64,000 nucleotides of DNA, from the NCBI GenBank assembly GCA_014802015.1, contig JAAVDB010000017.1:101794-165793 (forward strand), written 5' to 3'. A program made the position numbers and the translations under genes. This document shows positions 36,201 through 45,070 of this stretch, piece after piece. The stretch is from Bacteroides sp. (GTDB lineage Bacteria; Bacteroidota; Bacteroidia; Bacteroidales; Muribaculaceae). Each line of letters begins with the position of its first letter. Positions within the stretch are counted from its first letter, which is position 1. Below the pieces are notes generated by a model. The model was not told the DNA's origin and made no database searches. It saw only the letters and a list, made by a program, of their open reading frames with translations.

Positions 36201-37892
36201 ATGAACATAAACTCTGCTACACAGCGCCCCCGGTTACTGTTTGAAGTCAGCTGGGAAGTGTGTAACAAGATTGGCGGTATATATACGGTATTATCCACCA
36301 AAGCCAAAACTCTCCAGAAAATCAGCAAAGACACCACTGTCTTTATCGGACCTGACGTGTGGACTGACGACAATCCTTCTCCATGGTTTAAAGAATGTTA
36401 CGTCCCAGGCCTCTCCAAATGGGCAAAAAATGCACAGCTACCCGAAGGCGTGAGCGTGCGCGTAGGCCGTTGGGAGATACCCGGACGCCCTATTGCCGTG
36501 TTGGTAAAATTTGACGGAATGTACTCGGTCAAAGATGAATTTTACGGCGAGATGTGGCGTCAGTTCGGCGTCGACTCACTGCATGCTTACGGAGATTATG
36601 ACGAAGGATGCGCCTTTGCGCATGCTGCCGGCATAGTCATCGAGTCTATCATCCTCTCAGGTTACGGACTGAAAGATGGAACAGACACCACTGGCAAGGG
36701 CATCGTCGCACACTTTGACGAGTGGACCACCGGTATGGGACTGCTGTACCTGAAATGGAAGATGCCTCAGGTAGCGACAGTGTTCACCACTCATGCCACC
36801 AGCATCGGACGCAGCATCTGCGGCAACAACAAGCCGCTGTATGATTACATGGCCGGATATAACGGTGATCAGATGGCCCGCGAACTGAATATGGAGGCCA
36901 AGCACTCGATCGAGAAGGCTGCCGCCCATCAGGCCGACGCGTTCACGACAGTGAGCGAGATTACCGCCCGTGAATGCGAGCAGCTGCTTGAGCGTCGCCC
37001 GGATGTCGTGACTCCTAACGGATTTGAAAAGAATTTCGTGCCCGCCGCCTCAAAATTCGATGCCGCCCGCGCCAAGGCCCGCGCATCTCTCATCGGCGTC
37101 GCCAACGCTCTCACCGGAGCGGATTATGACGACAACGCCTTTGTAGTCATCACGAGCGGACGTTGCGAATACCGCAACAAGGGCATCGACGTATATCTCG
37201 ACATGGCTGCGACACTCCGCTCCATCCCCACCTGCCGCAAGGTCATAGCATACGTGATGGTACCTGCGTGGTCAAAAGACGCACGCACCGACCTGACCGG
37301 GCGTCTGGCTTCGGACAGCCGGCACACCACTCCGCTGGACGAGCCGGTAATCACGCATACGCTCAACAATCCCGATCATGACGCCGTCATCGGACGTATA
37401 CGCTCGTTGGGATTCTGTCAGGTTGATCCGCGTGTCACCGTTATCTACGTGCCCTGCTATCTCAACGGCACCGACGGCGTCTTCAATCATCCCTATTACG
37501 ACCTGCTCATCGGAGCGGATGCCACAGTGTTCCCCTCCTATTACGAGCCGTGGGGCTACACACCGCTTGAAAGTGTGGCATTCGGTGTACCGACCATAAC
37601 CACCTCACTGTCAGGATTCGGACAGTGGGTACTCGAATCGTTCCAGAACATATTTGAGGAGTGCGGTGTTAATGTAATCGGACGCGGTGACTCAAACTAT
37701 CATGATGTCGTCACTAACATCGCGCACGCTATCGAGTATCTCACATGCGTCTCACCTGCCGAAATGGCCGACATACGTAAAGCCGCCATGCGCACGGCAG
37801 CAGCCGCATCATGGGAAAATTTCATAGTCTACTATGACCTTACCTACGACATAGCGTTGACTAATGCGACCAAACGCAACGACATAAAATAA
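36201..37892 (+). CDS. Glycogen synthase, GT3 type
   Basis: Elongates alpha-1,4-glucan from a sugar nucleotide; cytoplasmic, 563 aa. The N-terminal L-F-E-V-S-W-E-V-C-N-K-I-G-G-I-Y-T-V is the eukaryote-like GT3 signature rather than GlgA. Others: F-D-E-W-T-T-G-M-G near 173, F-T-T-H-A-T-S-I-G-R near 194 and the C-terminal P-S-Y-Y-E-P-W-G-Y-T-P-L-E-S with the catalytic Glu pair near 450. An in-frame TTG at 36177 lies at the transcription start, so the ATG at 36201 is used. A glycogen phosphorylase gene follows 63 nt downstream. Confidence 0.9.
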   Translation: MNINSATQRPRLLFEVSWEVCNKIGGIYTVLSTKAKTLQKISKDTTVFIGPDVWTDDNPSPWFKECYVPGLSKWAKNAQLPEGVSVRVGRWEIPGRPIAVLVKFDGMYSVKDEFYGEMWRQFGVDSLHAYGDYDEGCAFAHAAGIVIESIILSGYGLKDGTDTTGKGIVAHFDEWTTGMGLLYLKWKMPQVATVFTTHATSIGRSICGNNKPLYDYMAGYNGDQMARELNMEAKHSIEKAAAHQADAFTTVSEITARECEQLLERRPDVVTPNGFEKNFVPAASKFDAARAKARASLIGVANALTGADYDDNAFVVITSGRCEYRNKGIDVYLDMAATLRSIPTCRKVIAYVMVPAWSKDARTDLTGRLASDSRHTTPLDEPVITHTLNNPDHDAVIGRIRSLGFCQVDPRVTVIYVPCYLNGTDGVFNHPYYDLLIGADATVFPSYYEPWGYTPLESVAFGVPTITTSLSGFGQWVLESFQNIFEECGVNVIGRGDSNYHDVVTNIAHAIEYLTCVSPAEMADIRKAAMRTAAAASWENFIVYYDLTYDIALTNATKRNDIK

Positions 37893-37955
37893 AATACGTA
37901 ATAACCGAGAAATACAGTATCATAATCCTATCCGACAATATTTAACCATTTCAAT

Positions 37956-40517
37956 ATGAAACTACCCGTAAGTAACTCCAATGCACCCGTCTGGCGTGAC
38001 CTCACCGTTAAGTCACAGCTCCCCGAAGCATTGAAATCACTTGAAAAGCTGTCACGCAACCTCTGGTGGGTGTGGAACAGCGAAGCCAAGAACCTCTTCC
38101 GCGATCTCGACCACGACCTCTGGCGTGCTACAGGCGAGAACCCCGTAATGCTCCTCCAGCAGCTCCCCTCCGAGCGTCTTCAGGAGATCATGGCTGACAA
38201 GGACATGATGGCCCGTATCGACCACGTGTGGAAAATGTTCCAGAACTACATGGCACAGCCCATGCGCAAGGACATCCCCTCTGTGTCATACTTCTCGATG
38301 GAGTACGGCCTCTGCAACTGTCTCAAGATTTACTCAGGCGGTCTCGGTGTACTCGCCGGCGACTATATCAAGGAGGCTTCCGACTCGCGTGTCGACATGA
38401 CCGCTATCGGTTTCCTTTACCGTTACGGCTACTTCACACAGACCCTCAGCGTAGACGGTCAGCAGATAGCCAACTATGAGCCGCAGAACTTCAACCAGCT
38501 CCCCATCGAGCAGATGATGGAAGAGGACGGCCGCCCCATGATACTTGAGGTGCCCTACCACGACCGCATCATCTACAGCCACATCTGGCGTGTGAATGTG
38601 GGCCGTATGAAGCTCTACCTCCTCGACACCGACTTTGACATGAACAGCGAGTTTGACCGCCCCATCACTCACAAGCTCTATGGCGGCGACTGGGAAAACC
38701 GTATCAAGCAGGAGTATCTGCTCGGTATCGGCGGTGTGCTCGCCCTCAAGAAACTCGGCATCAAGAGCGACATCTATCATGCTAACGAAGGCCATGCAGC
38801 CCTCCTCAACCTCCAGCGTCTCGCCGACTATGTGCAGGAGCAGGGCCTCGACTTCAATACCGCACTCGAACTGGTACGTGCATCAGCACTATACACCGTA
38901 CATACCCCCGTACCCGCAGGCCACGACTACTTCGACGAAGGCCTTGCGCACAAATATCTCTCACACTATCCCGCTCTGCTCGGCATCTCATGGCAGGACC
39001 TCATGAACATGGGCCGCGAGAACCCCGACAGCAACGACCGTTTCTCAATGAGTGTGTTCGCGCTCAACACCTGCCAGGAAGCCAACGGCGTAAGCTGGCT
39101 GCACGGCGAGGTGTCCAAGAAGATGTTCGCAGGTCTCTGGAAGGGATATTCTTGGGAAGAGAGCCACGTAGGCTACGTCACCAACGGTGTGCACATGCCC
39201 ACCTGGGCCGCAAGCGAGTGGAAGGCTTTCTATGCCGAAAATCTCGGTGAGCAGGTATTCTCGCACCAGAGCGATCCCAAGGCTTGGGAAGGCATCTTCA
39301 AGGTGTCGGACGAGGCTATCTGGAACATGCGTACACAGCTCAAGAACAAATTCATCAACTTCGTGCGCCGCGACTTCAAGGAGAAGTGGCTCGCCAACCA
39401 GGGTGATCCCTCGGCCGTGATGAAGATTCTTGACCGCATCAACCCCAACGCTCTTATCATCGGCTTCGCACGCCGTTTCGCCACATACAAGCGCGCTCAC
39501 CTGCTCTTCACTGACCTTGACCGTCTCGCACGCATCGTCAACAACGAGCAATTCCCCGTGCAGTTCATCTTCTCAGGCAAGGCACACCCCGCCGACGGCG
39601 CAGGTCAGGGCCTCATCAAGCGCATCATGGAGATCTCACACATGCCTCAGTTCCAGGGCAAGATCATCTTCCTTGAGGACTACAACATGATTGTGGCCAA
39701 GCGTCTTGTCACCGGTGTCGACATCTGGCTCAACACCCCGACCCGTCCTCTTGAGGCATCAGGTACATCAGGCGAGAAGGCCGAGATGAACGGTGTGCTC
39801 AACTTCTCAGTCCTCGACGGCTGGTGGTATGAGGGTTACAAACTCGATGAGAAAGCCGGTTGGGCTCTTACCGAGAAGCGTACATTCACCGACCAGTCTC
39901 AGCAGGACAAGCTCGATGCAGCCACCATATACTCGATGCTTGAGAATGAGATCATCCCCCTCTACTTCGCCAAGAACTCGATGGGCTATTCACCCGAGTG
40001 GATCCAGTACATCAAGCGTTCTATCGGTCACATCGCTCCGCAGTACACCATGCAGCGCATGATCGAGGATTATATCGACCGTTTCTACGCTCCCGAGGCT
40101 AAACGTTTCGCAGCCCTCTCGGCCGACAACGACAAGCTCGCCAAGGAGATCGCAGCATGGAAAGAAAAGGTTGCCGCCGCTTGGGACGGTGTCAAGGTGC
40201 TTGACATCACCAGCAAGGAGGAACTCAACCACAACGGCATCACCGGTCAGACATTCTCGACCACTGTGAAGATTGACGCCAACGGTCTTGCCGACGATCT
40301 CGGCCTCGAACTTGTCATCGACAAGATTGAGAACAATACCGAAAAGCGTATCGGCACTATCCCCTTCAAGGTTGTAGCCAAGGAGGGTAACACCGTGACC
40401 TTCGAGGTTTCCGACAAGCTCCGTGATCCGGGTGTATTCCGCTACGGCTATCGTCTCTATCCCGTCAACGCCAACCTGCCCCACCGTCAGGACTTCGCGT
40501 TCGTACGCTGGATCTAA
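37956..40517 (+). CDS. glgP: Alpha-glucan phosphorylase, GT35
   Basis: 853 aa PLP enzyme releasing glucose 1-phosphate from glycogen. N-terminal DUF3417-like part with [10 protein letters not shown] near 37. Catalytic domain with H-A-N-E-G-H near 278 and the PLP site [11 protein letters not shown] (Lys near 608). The last ~120 residues form an extra beta domain, as in the 'alpha-glucan family phosphorylases' of bacteria and archaea. The gene has strongly biased codon use compared with its neighbours, suggesting high expression. Forms a synthesis/breakdown pair with the upstream synthase. Confidence 0.93.
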   Translation: MKLPVSNSNAPVWRDLTVKSQLPEALKSLEKLSRNLWWVWNSEAKNLFRDLDHDLWRATGENPVMLLQQLPSERLQEIMADKDMMARIDHVWKMFQNYMAQPMRKDIPSVSYFSMEYGLCNCLKIYSGGLGVLAGDYIKEASDSRVDMTAIGFLYRYGYFTQTLSVDGQQIANYEPQNFNQLPIEQMMEEDGRPMILEVPYHDRIIYSHIWRVNVGRMKLYLLDTDFDMNSEFDRPITHKLYGGDWENRIKQEYLLGIGGVLALKKLGIKSDIYHANEGHAALLNLQRLADYVQEQGLDFNTALELVRASALYTVHTPVPAGHDYFDEGLAHKYLSHYPALLGISWQDLMNMGRENPDSNDRFSMSVFALNTCQEANGVSWLHGEVSKKMFAGLWKGYSWEESHVGYVTNGVHMPTWAASEWKAFYAENLGEQVFSHQSDPKAWEGIFKVSDEAIWNMRTQLKNKFINFVRRDFKEKWLANQGDPSAVMKILDRINPNALIIGFARRFATYKRAHLLFTDLDRLARIVNNEQFPVQFIFSGKAHPADGAGQGLIKRIMEISHMPQFQGKIIFLEDYNMIVAKRLVTGVDIWLNTPTRPLEASGTSGEKAEMNGVLNFSVLDGWWYEGYKLDEKAGWALTEKRTFTDQSQQDKLDAATIYSMLENEIIPLYFAKNSMGYSPEWIQYIKRSIGHIAPQYTMQRMIEDYIDRFYAPEAKRFAALSADNDKLAKEIAAWKEKVAAAWDGVKVLDITSKEELNHNGITGQTFSTTVKIDANGLADDLGLELVIDKIENNTEKRIGTIPFKVVAKEGNTVTFEVSDKLRDPGVFRYGYRLYPVNANLPHRQDFAFVRWI

Positions 40518-40546
40518 TCGACCGAAATCTTATAAACTCTAATATT

Positions 40547-40590
40547 ACTCTCCGGCCCTGAACATCAAACCTCTCGGCCGGAGAGTTTGT
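40547..40590 (+). terminator. Terminator of the glycogen operon
   Basis: Perfect 11-bp stem ACTCTCCGGCC (40547-40557) / GGCCGGAGAGT (40576-40586) followed by TTTGTT. Confidence 0.85.
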
Positions 40591-40610
40591 TATAAATACG
40601 AAAATATAAT

Positions 40611-41243
40611 ATGAAATCAGCTACGCTCATCGCAGCATTAACCGCATCAGTAATGTCACTGGCATCCTGCTCATCATCAACAGCCGACAAGGCCATTCAG
40701 ACCTCATCGGACAGTAATCCGGCCATCGAGTGTATACTCACACGCACAAGTGTACGTCAGTATGCTCCCGACCGCACCGTTTCACGCGACACCGTCGAGA
40801 CACTGCTCCGCGCCGCCATGTCAGCCCCCACAGCTGTCAACAAACAGCCATGGGCATTCGTGGCCATCGATGACCGTGCCGTACTCGACTCGCTCACCAC
40901 CGCGCTCCCCTACGCACGTATGCTCTCGCAGGCACCGCTCGCCATCGTCGTGTGCGGAGACCTCAGCAAATCTATTGACGGTGAGAGTGTAGACCGAGGC
41001 TTCTGGATTCAGGATGTATCGGCAGCAACTGAAAATCTCCTACTTGCCGCCCATGCCCTCGGACTCGGAGCCGTATGGACAGGTGTATATCCCGACCCAG
41101 AACGTGTCAATGCTGTAAAGGAATATCTCGGCATGCCTGAGAATATAATCCCGCTCGCCGTCGTCCCCATAGGCTACCCCACCGGCTCCCAGACGCCCAA
41201 AGATAAGTGGAAACCCGAAAACGTCCATTTCAACCGCTGGTAA
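40611..41243 (+). CDS. Nitroreductase-family lipoprotein
   Basis: 210 aa. Lipoprotein signal with lipobox L-A-S-C (Cys20) followed by a Ser-rich linker, then a full nitroreductase fold: R-T-S-V-R-Q-Y near 45, M-S-A-P-T-A-V-N-K-Q-P-W near 70, and A-A-H-A-L-G-L-G-A-V-W-T-G-V-Y near 147. Such enzymes use FMN and NAD(P)H in the cytoplasm, so an exported lipid-anchored form is odd: it needs flavin outside the inner membrane and another electron donor. Family membership is clear; in vivo role is unknown. The start is 20 nt after a terminator, so its promoter is not evident. Confidence 0.85.
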   Translation: MKSATLIAALTASVMSLASCSSSTADKAIQTSSDSNPAIECILTRTSVRQYAPDRTVSRDTVETLLRAAMSAPTAVNKQPWAFVAIDDRAVLDSLTTALPYARMLSQAPLAIVVCGDLSKSIDGESVDRGFWIQDVSAATENLLLAAHALGLGAVWTGVYPDPERVNAVKEYLGMPENIIPLAVVPIGYPTGSQTPKDKWKPENVHFNRW

Positions 41244-41263
41244 AAAAATATATCTATATAAGT

Positions 41264-41300
41264 AGTGGTGAGATTTATTTGATCTCACCACTGCTGTCTT
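41264..41300. terminator. Terminator between nitroreductase and HxlR genes
   Basis: Perfect 11-bp stem AGTGGTGAGAT (41264-41274) / ATCTCACCACT (41282-41292). T-rich flank on neither side is strong; position between convergent genes supports the call. Confidence 0.65.
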
Positions 41301-41659
41301 TATCCATTGACTGCGCCGAAATTTTCCATCGCCCAGCCCAACAGACTCTCAATATGCGGCATCAGGCTCCGGCCTAAATCGGTCAGCGAATACTCGACAC
41401 GCGGAGGAATCTCGGCAAACAGCTCGCGCCGTATCAGTCGGTCCCGTTCGAGGTTTTTCAGCGTTTCGGTAAGCACTTTCGGAGATATATCAGGTATAGC
41501 CTTTGCGATAGCATTGAAACGGGTTGCTTCGTTTTCCGATAGAATACACAGCACTAGCATCGCCCATTTGCCCGAGAATCGCGCTACGATGTTTCGGATA
41601 GGACACGCCTCGATATGCGTATATTTCTGTAAATTTTCTTTTAGTTCTAACTTTCTCAT
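41300..41659 (-). CDS. HxlR-family winged-helix regulator
   Basis: 119 aa from the ATG at 41659; an in-frame TTG at 41665 would add two residues. Typical HxlR layout: C-P-I-R-N near 19 (family Cys), F-S-G-K-W-A-M-L-V-L near 28, R-F-N-A-I-A-K-A-I-P-D-I-S-P-K-V-L-T-E-T-L-K-N-L-E (recognition helix) and R-V-E-Y-S-L-T-D-L-G wing. Dimeric DNA-binding protein, often sensing redox or aldehyde stress. It is divergent from a cupin gene, with a long dyad right upstream of its start. Confidence 0.9.
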   Translation of the reverse strand: MRKLELKENLQKYTHIEACPIRNIVARFSGKWAMLVLCILSENEATRFNAIAKAIPDISPKVLTETLKNLERDRLIRRELFAEIPPRVEYSLTDLGRSLMPHIESLLGWAMENFGAVNG

Positions 41660-41670
41660 TCTCAAAAACA

Positions 41671-41705
41671 GTTACCGGAATGTAAGTATCTTACATCACG
41701 GTAAC
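41671..41705. promoter_or_regulatory. 35-bp dyad, probable HxlR operator
   Basis: Symmetric about 41688: outer arms GTTACCG (41671-41677) / CGGTAAC (41699-41705), inner arms ATGTAAG (41680-41686) / CTTACAT (41690-41696), with a TAT centre. Fourteen of sixteen pairs match. It lies 12 nt from the hxlR start and 3 nt from the -33 box of the cupin promoter, the right place for control of both. Confidence 0.7.
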
Positions 41706-41707
41706 TT

Positions 41708-41739
41708 CTTGTATGACAAATATATTGTTGTTATCTTTG
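41708..41739 (+). promoter_or_regulatory. Promoter of the cupin gene
   Basis: CTTG (41708-41711), 20 nt, TATCTTTG (41732-41739). A minus-strand TAACTTTG (41777-41770) is the likely -7 box of hxlR, so the two divergent units overlap. Confidence 0.65.
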
Positions 41740-41798
41740 TGCTATCAAAAAGAAAGCGGCTTACTACTGCAAAGTTACTAATATAATTATAAAAAACT

Positions 41799-42209
41799 AT
41801 GAACTCGTTGGAAATTCTTAACTCGGGTGACAAATTCACCCATGTATCAGCAGGCAATCTGCACACTTTTGATGGGAAACTGTTTGTAAAAGAGGCATCA
41901 GGTGCCACATCTTGCGAAATATCGTTCGGCACACTCACGACAGGTGCCTCCGTACCTTTCTTCCACAGCCATAAAGAAAATGAGGAGAATTACATCATCC
42001 TGTCGGGCGCAGGCCGTTTTCAGGTAAATGATGATGTTTTTGATGTTTCCGAGGGATCAGTAATTCGCGTAGCAACCAACTGCGACCGCAATCTTAAATG
42101 CATCTCCGAGACACCCATGACCTACATCTGCATCCAGGCAAAAGAGGGTAGCCTCGGCAACTACACAATGACAGATGCTGAAATCACCGAACGAGAGAAC
42201 AAACTATAA
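41799..42209 (+). CDS. Small cupin-domain protein
   Basis: 136 aa, single cupin barrel, cytoplasmic. Cupin motif 1: P-F-F-H-S-H-K-E-N-E-E-N-Y-I-I-L-S-G-A-G near 50-70 with two His and a Glu as metal ligands. Motif 2 (S-E-G-S-V-I-R-V near 84-91) lacks the usual second His, so metal binding would be incomplete. Function unknown; control by the divergent HxlR protein is likely from gene order. Its own terminator follows. Confidence 0.8.
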   Translation: MNSLEILNSGDKFTHVSAGNLHTFDGKLFVKEASGATSCEISFGTLTTGASVPFFHSHKENEENYIILSGAGRFQVNDDVFDVSEGSVIRVATNCDRNLKCISETPMTYICIQAKEGSLGNYTMTDAEITERENKL

Positions 42210-42237
42210 GAGAGATAGCATTTATTCTCTATAATAC

Positions 42238-42290
42238 AATACGGAGATAATGGTTAAGATTGTCTTTTTCCATTATCTCCGTATTATATT
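42238..42290 (+). terminator. Terminator of the cupin gene
   Basis: Perfect 16-bp stem (42238-42253 with 42270-42285, arms AATACGGAGATAATGG and its complement) with a T-rich loop. Confidence 0.75.
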
Positions 42291-42362
42291 ATAGGTTACT
42301 TATTCTCGCTATTCAATCTTAAAAGCTATTCATGAATCCATTACCAACGGATTTTGGTGTAC

Positions 42363-42397
42363 AAAAAAGAGGGTTTAACTCAATGAGTTAAACCCTC
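42363..42397 (-). terminator. Terminator of tRNA-Pro
   Basis: Perfect 13-bp stem GAGGGTTTAACTC (42369-42381) / GAGTTAAACCCTC (42385-42397), loop of 3, followed in the minus direction by six T. Confidence 0.9.
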
Positions 42398-42411
42398 TCA
42401 ACAAAGTTATG

Positions 42412-42484
42412 TCGGGGTGAGAAGACTCGAACTTCCGACCTCCACGTCCCGAACGTGGCGCGCTGCCAACTGTGCTACACCCCG
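42412..42484 (-). tRNA. tRNA-Pro (anticodon CGG)
   Basis: Cloverleaf on the minus strand: acceptor CGGGGTG / CACCCCG with discriminator A; D arm GCAC...GCGC; anticodon stem CCACG / CGTGG with loop TTCGGGA, anticodon CGG reading CCG; five-nt variable loop; T arm GGAAG-TTCGAGT-CTTCT. 73 nt, CCA not encoded. It has its own promoter and terminator, so it is monocistronic. Confidence 0.95.
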
Positions 42485-42507
42485 ATGGCTTTGCCTTTTT
42501 GCGGTGA

Positions 42508-42539
42508 CAAAGGTAACGCTTTTTGCAGGAATTACCAAA
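42508..42539 (-). promoter_or_regulatory. Promoter of tRNA-Pro
   Basis: Minus strand TTTG (42539-42536), 20 nt, TACCTTTG (42515-42508): exact consensus. The predicted start is about 17 nt before the mature tRNA. Confidence 0.85.
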
Positions 42540-42577
42540 TTTTTTTGGTCAGCCTTTGCCTTTTATTATTTTTTAAT

Positions 42578-42619
42578 AAAAATATATGAGTGCGGCGTCA
42601 GTCCCGGATGCCGCACTCA
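42578..42619 (-). terminator. Terminator of the M18 peptidase gene
   Basis: Perfect 10-bp stem TGAGTGCGGC (42587-42596) / GCCGCACTCA (42610-42619); in the minus direction followed by TATATTTTT. It lies 10 nt past the stop codon. Confidence 0.88.
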
Positions 42620-42628
42620 ATAAAAAAT

Positions 42629-43942
42629 CTACTCGAAGAATGTCTTGAATGCCTCGACGGTATATGCCTGGTCGAGGGCCGAGCCGGTCTCGCGCACGGA
42701 GTGCATCGCCCACAAGGCATTACCCATATCCACGCCACGCAGATCCATCTGAGCCGTGAGGATATTGCCAAGAGTCGAACCTCCGGGCACGTCGCTGTGG
42801 TTGACAAACATCTGACACGGCACACCGGCCTTCTCGCATATAGCCTTGAACACACCGGCCGAATCGGCATCTGTCATATACTTGCAACGGGCATTGATCT
42901 TGATCACCGGTCCACCGCCGGGGACGGGATGATTAGTCGGATCATACTTCTCGGCATAATTGGGATGGAAAGCATGTGCATTGTCGGCCGACACCATGAA
43001 TGAGTTGGCTATGCTGCGGGCAAAATCCTCTGCCCCGCCGCCAAGTGACTCGACCACCCGGCGCAACATATTTGCCAACACCGGCGATGCCGCACCCTGC
43101 TTGGTGCCCGAGCCGGTCTCCTCATTATCAAATATCGCCATAACACGCATCTGCGGGCATTCTCCCTCGGCCGTAAGCAGAGCCTCAAGCGCAGCATGCA
43201 CCATGCTCAGGTCATCAAGACGCCCTCCGCTGACAAACTCCTCGTTCATACCTACCAGACATGCCGGGGTGGTGTCATAAAGCGAAAGGTCGAAATCAAG
43301 GATGTCACTGACTTCACACCCCACTGCCTCGGCCACCATACGTACCAGCAGACCGTCGGCCTCTGCTTGCTCCTTGATGATACCGATCACGGGGAGCATA
43401 TCCTTCTGAGCCGAAAGACGGTTGCCCTCGTTGACTGCCCGATTGAAATGTATGGCAAGGTGAGGGATAGTGAGCAAGGGGCGGTCAAACCTCACAAGCT
43501 CATGGCGGGGATGGAGCGGATCGTCACTGCGGAGGATGACCCTGCCTGCTATCGACAGCGGACGGTCAAACCATGTATAGAATATCGGACCGCCGTACAC
43601 CTCGACGTTGAGTTTCACCAGACCTCCGTCCGACACCATTTCGGGATTAGGCTTGATGCGGAATGTAGGCGAATCACTGTGAGCCGATATGATGCGGAAT
43701 CCGGCCGCCGGGTCAGCATTGGCGGGAACTTCGACAGCAAAAACCGCGCTGTCGTTCTTCACCATATAATACTTGCCACCAGGTCTGATCTCCCATGCAT
43801 CTTTCGGATCTATCCGCACATATCCGGCCGCGTCGAGACGCTCGCTGACAGTACGGGCCGCATAAAAATTCACCGGACTTTTGTCAAGAAACTCGATCAG
43901 TCCTCTGGCTATATCTTTCACTTCTCTCATTTTTTCGATCAT
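42629..43942 (-). CDS. M18-family aminopeptidase
   Basis: 437 aa cytoplasmic di-zinc aminopeptidase, forming large tetrahedral particles in the family; removes N-terminal acidic or neutral residues from peptides. Ligand motifs: I-S-A-H-S-D-S-P near 85, F-D-N-E-E-T-G-S-G near 255 and the final M-H-S-V-R-E-T near 418. Length is normal. Monocistronic. Confidence 0.93.
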   Translation of the reverse strand: MIEKMREVKDIARGLIEFLDKSPVNFYAARTVSERLDAAGYVRIDPKDAWEIRPGGKYYMVKNDSAVFAVEVPANADPAAGFRIISAHSDSPTFRIKPNPEMVSDGGLVKLNVEVYGGPIFYTWFDRPLSIAGRVILRSDDPLHPRHELVRFDRPLLTIPHLAIHFNRAVNEGNRLSAQKDMLPVIGIIKEQAEADGLLVRMVAEAVGCEVSDILDFDLSLYDTTPACLVGMNEEFVSGGRLDDLSMVHAALEALLTAEGECPQMRVMAIFDNEETGSGTKQGAASPVLANMLRRVVESLGGGAEDFARSIANSFMVSADNAHAFHPNYAEKYDPTNHPVPGGGPVIKINARCKYMTDADSAGVFKAICEKAGVPCQMFVNHSDVPGGSTLGNILTAQMDLRGVDMGNALWAMHSVRETGSALDQAYTVEAFKTFFE

Positions 43943-43958
43943 TATAGGTTATCTGATA

Positions 43959-43990
43959 CAAATATATGCTATTTTATAGACATCTACAAC
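43959..43990 (-). promoter_or_regulatory. Promoter of the M18 peptidase gene
   Basis: Minus strand GTTG (43990-43987), 20 nt, TATATTTG (43966-43959). The predicted start is about 10 nt before the ATG at 43942. The stretch 43991-44160 is AT-rich and shows no gene. Confidence 0.65.
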
Positions 43991-44169
43991 CTGACAAAAG
44001 CTGTTTTTGTTACCTAAAATGTTACAATTTGGTCTTTGTAACATTTTTGCAAATTTGTAACACGCGCTTAAAGCACTATCATCCAACGATTTGAGTTGTA
44101 TATTTAAAAATCTTCATATAGCTCAAAAAATTTTTTTGTTAAAATCATCCCTAATTTATTTCCGCGATA

Positions 44170-44324
44170 TAATTTTGCAATGTCAATCAATGACACCAAC
44201 AGAATTTTGAAATGTATCGCTTTATATAATAATATCGCCAAAAGATAAAATACTTAACGTCAGGCAGAACGAACGAGGTTACCGGAATTTGAGACAAACG
44301 CACGGTAGCCTCGTTCCTTTTTTC
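44170..44324 (+). ncRNA. Candidate small RNA (about 140 nt)
   Basis: TAATTTTG (44170-44177) is followed, without a credible gene, by a strong terminator: AACGAGGTTACCG (44272-44284) / CGGTAGCCTCGTT (44303-44315), 13 bp with one G-T pair, then TTTTTT. A 22-codon ORF begins at 44180, but its ATG is upstream of the predicted start near 44184. It is an isolated unit between two minus-strand genes, with no -33 TTTG. Confidence 0.45.
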
Positions 44325-44396
44325 CGTTTCACAGCAAATTTATCCCGAAACTCACATTTTTTTTATTTTTTTGATTGCTAATCGAAAAAATATGAC

Positions 44397-44494
44397 TACA
44401 TTTGCATCATAAATCATCCCCATCCCCAATTCACTTTATTCCAACCCATTTAAGTGAATAAAAACCGGGCCGTTCGTGAGAACCGCCCGGTTTT
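44397..44494 (+). ncRNA. Second candidate small RNA sharing the rex-operon terminator
   Basis: ATTG, 19 nt, TACATTTG (44397-44404) predicts a start near 44411. The RNA would hold a TTCACTT / AAGTGAA hairpin and end at the 44461-44494 stem. No ORF fits. The terminator is explained equally well by the convergent gene ending at 44522, so support is weaker than for the neighbour. Confidence 0.3.
44456..44494. terminator. Bidirectional terminator downstream of rex operon
   Basis: Perfect 10-bp stem AAAACCGGGC (44461-44470) / GCCCGGTTTT (44485-44494). In the minus direction it is followed by TTTTTATT-like sequence, in the plus direction by TTTTCTTAT. Confidence 0.85.
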
Positions 44495-44521
44495 CTTATA
44501 TACACCTTAATATATATGGCG

Positions 44522-45070
44522 TCATACAATTTTCACTTCCATAAGCCGACGATCAGCATCGGAATCCACGGTGAAGTATGTGTGTGGAGCGAGGGCCACT
44601 GGAGGCACGTCGAGCGGCAGCAGGATGATGTCACCCATGCGTAGCGTAGTGTATTGGCTCACCCATGCCACAGCACGGTTGACAGTATTAACATCGGGCA
44701 TATCCACCTCTATCACGTTGCCGTTGATGACGAGCCGATGCATCGCCGCAAGTTCATCGACAGCGATCCATGCTCCATGCGTGAATCCCGAATCCATGCC
44801 TGACAGCACACCCGGAGTCATGGTACCGCCTGCAACAGGTTCAATGCGTATAGCGGGGGCAGCTCCGTCATAATATCTCGATGCAAACTTGTCACTGATC
44901 GACTTGCCGAGACGGTTGATGTGCACGGCCATGTACAACCGGGCATGCCAGTCGCCCGCAAAGTCGGGATAAAACATAGGACGACCCGGCAACAGCAGTG
45001 CCGAGTCGGGATGAAAATCCAAGTCTGTCATCTGACGTGACGAAGGATCTGTGATGCGTATTATCTTCAT
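44522..45070 (-). CDS. Fumarylacetoacetate-hydrolase-like protein
   Basis: 182 aa, no signal peptide. The C-terminal half (N-T-V-N-R-A-V-A-W-V-S-Q-Y-T-T-L-R-M-G-D-I-I-L-L) resembles the FAH-fold helix and strand that follow the active site, but the metal-binding E-x-E motif of true FAH enzymes is not visible, so it may be non-catalytic. Its start overlaps the rex stop by 4 nt (ATGA), so the two are translationally coupled. The pairing suggests a link with NADH-responsive metabolism; exact function unknown. Confidence 0.5.
   Translation of the reverse strand: MKIIRITDPSSRQMTDLDFHPDSALLLPGRPMFYPDFAGDWHARLYMAVHINRLGKSISDKFASRYYDGAAPAIRIEPVAGGTMTPGVLSGMDSGFTHGAWIAVDELAAMHRLVINGNVIEVDMPDVNTVNRAVAWVSQYTTLRMGDIILLPLDVPPVALAPHTYFTVDSDADRRLMEVKIV

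Noticed and set aside
44180-44248. 22-codon ORF behind the TAATTTTG box
   Set aside because: Its ATG would be upstream of the predicted transcription start, so an RNA is more likely than a peptide.
44461-44494. Terminator as proof of the second small RNA
   Set aside because: The stem is explained equally well by the convergent gene ending at 44522, so it does not by itself prove a plus-strand RNA.
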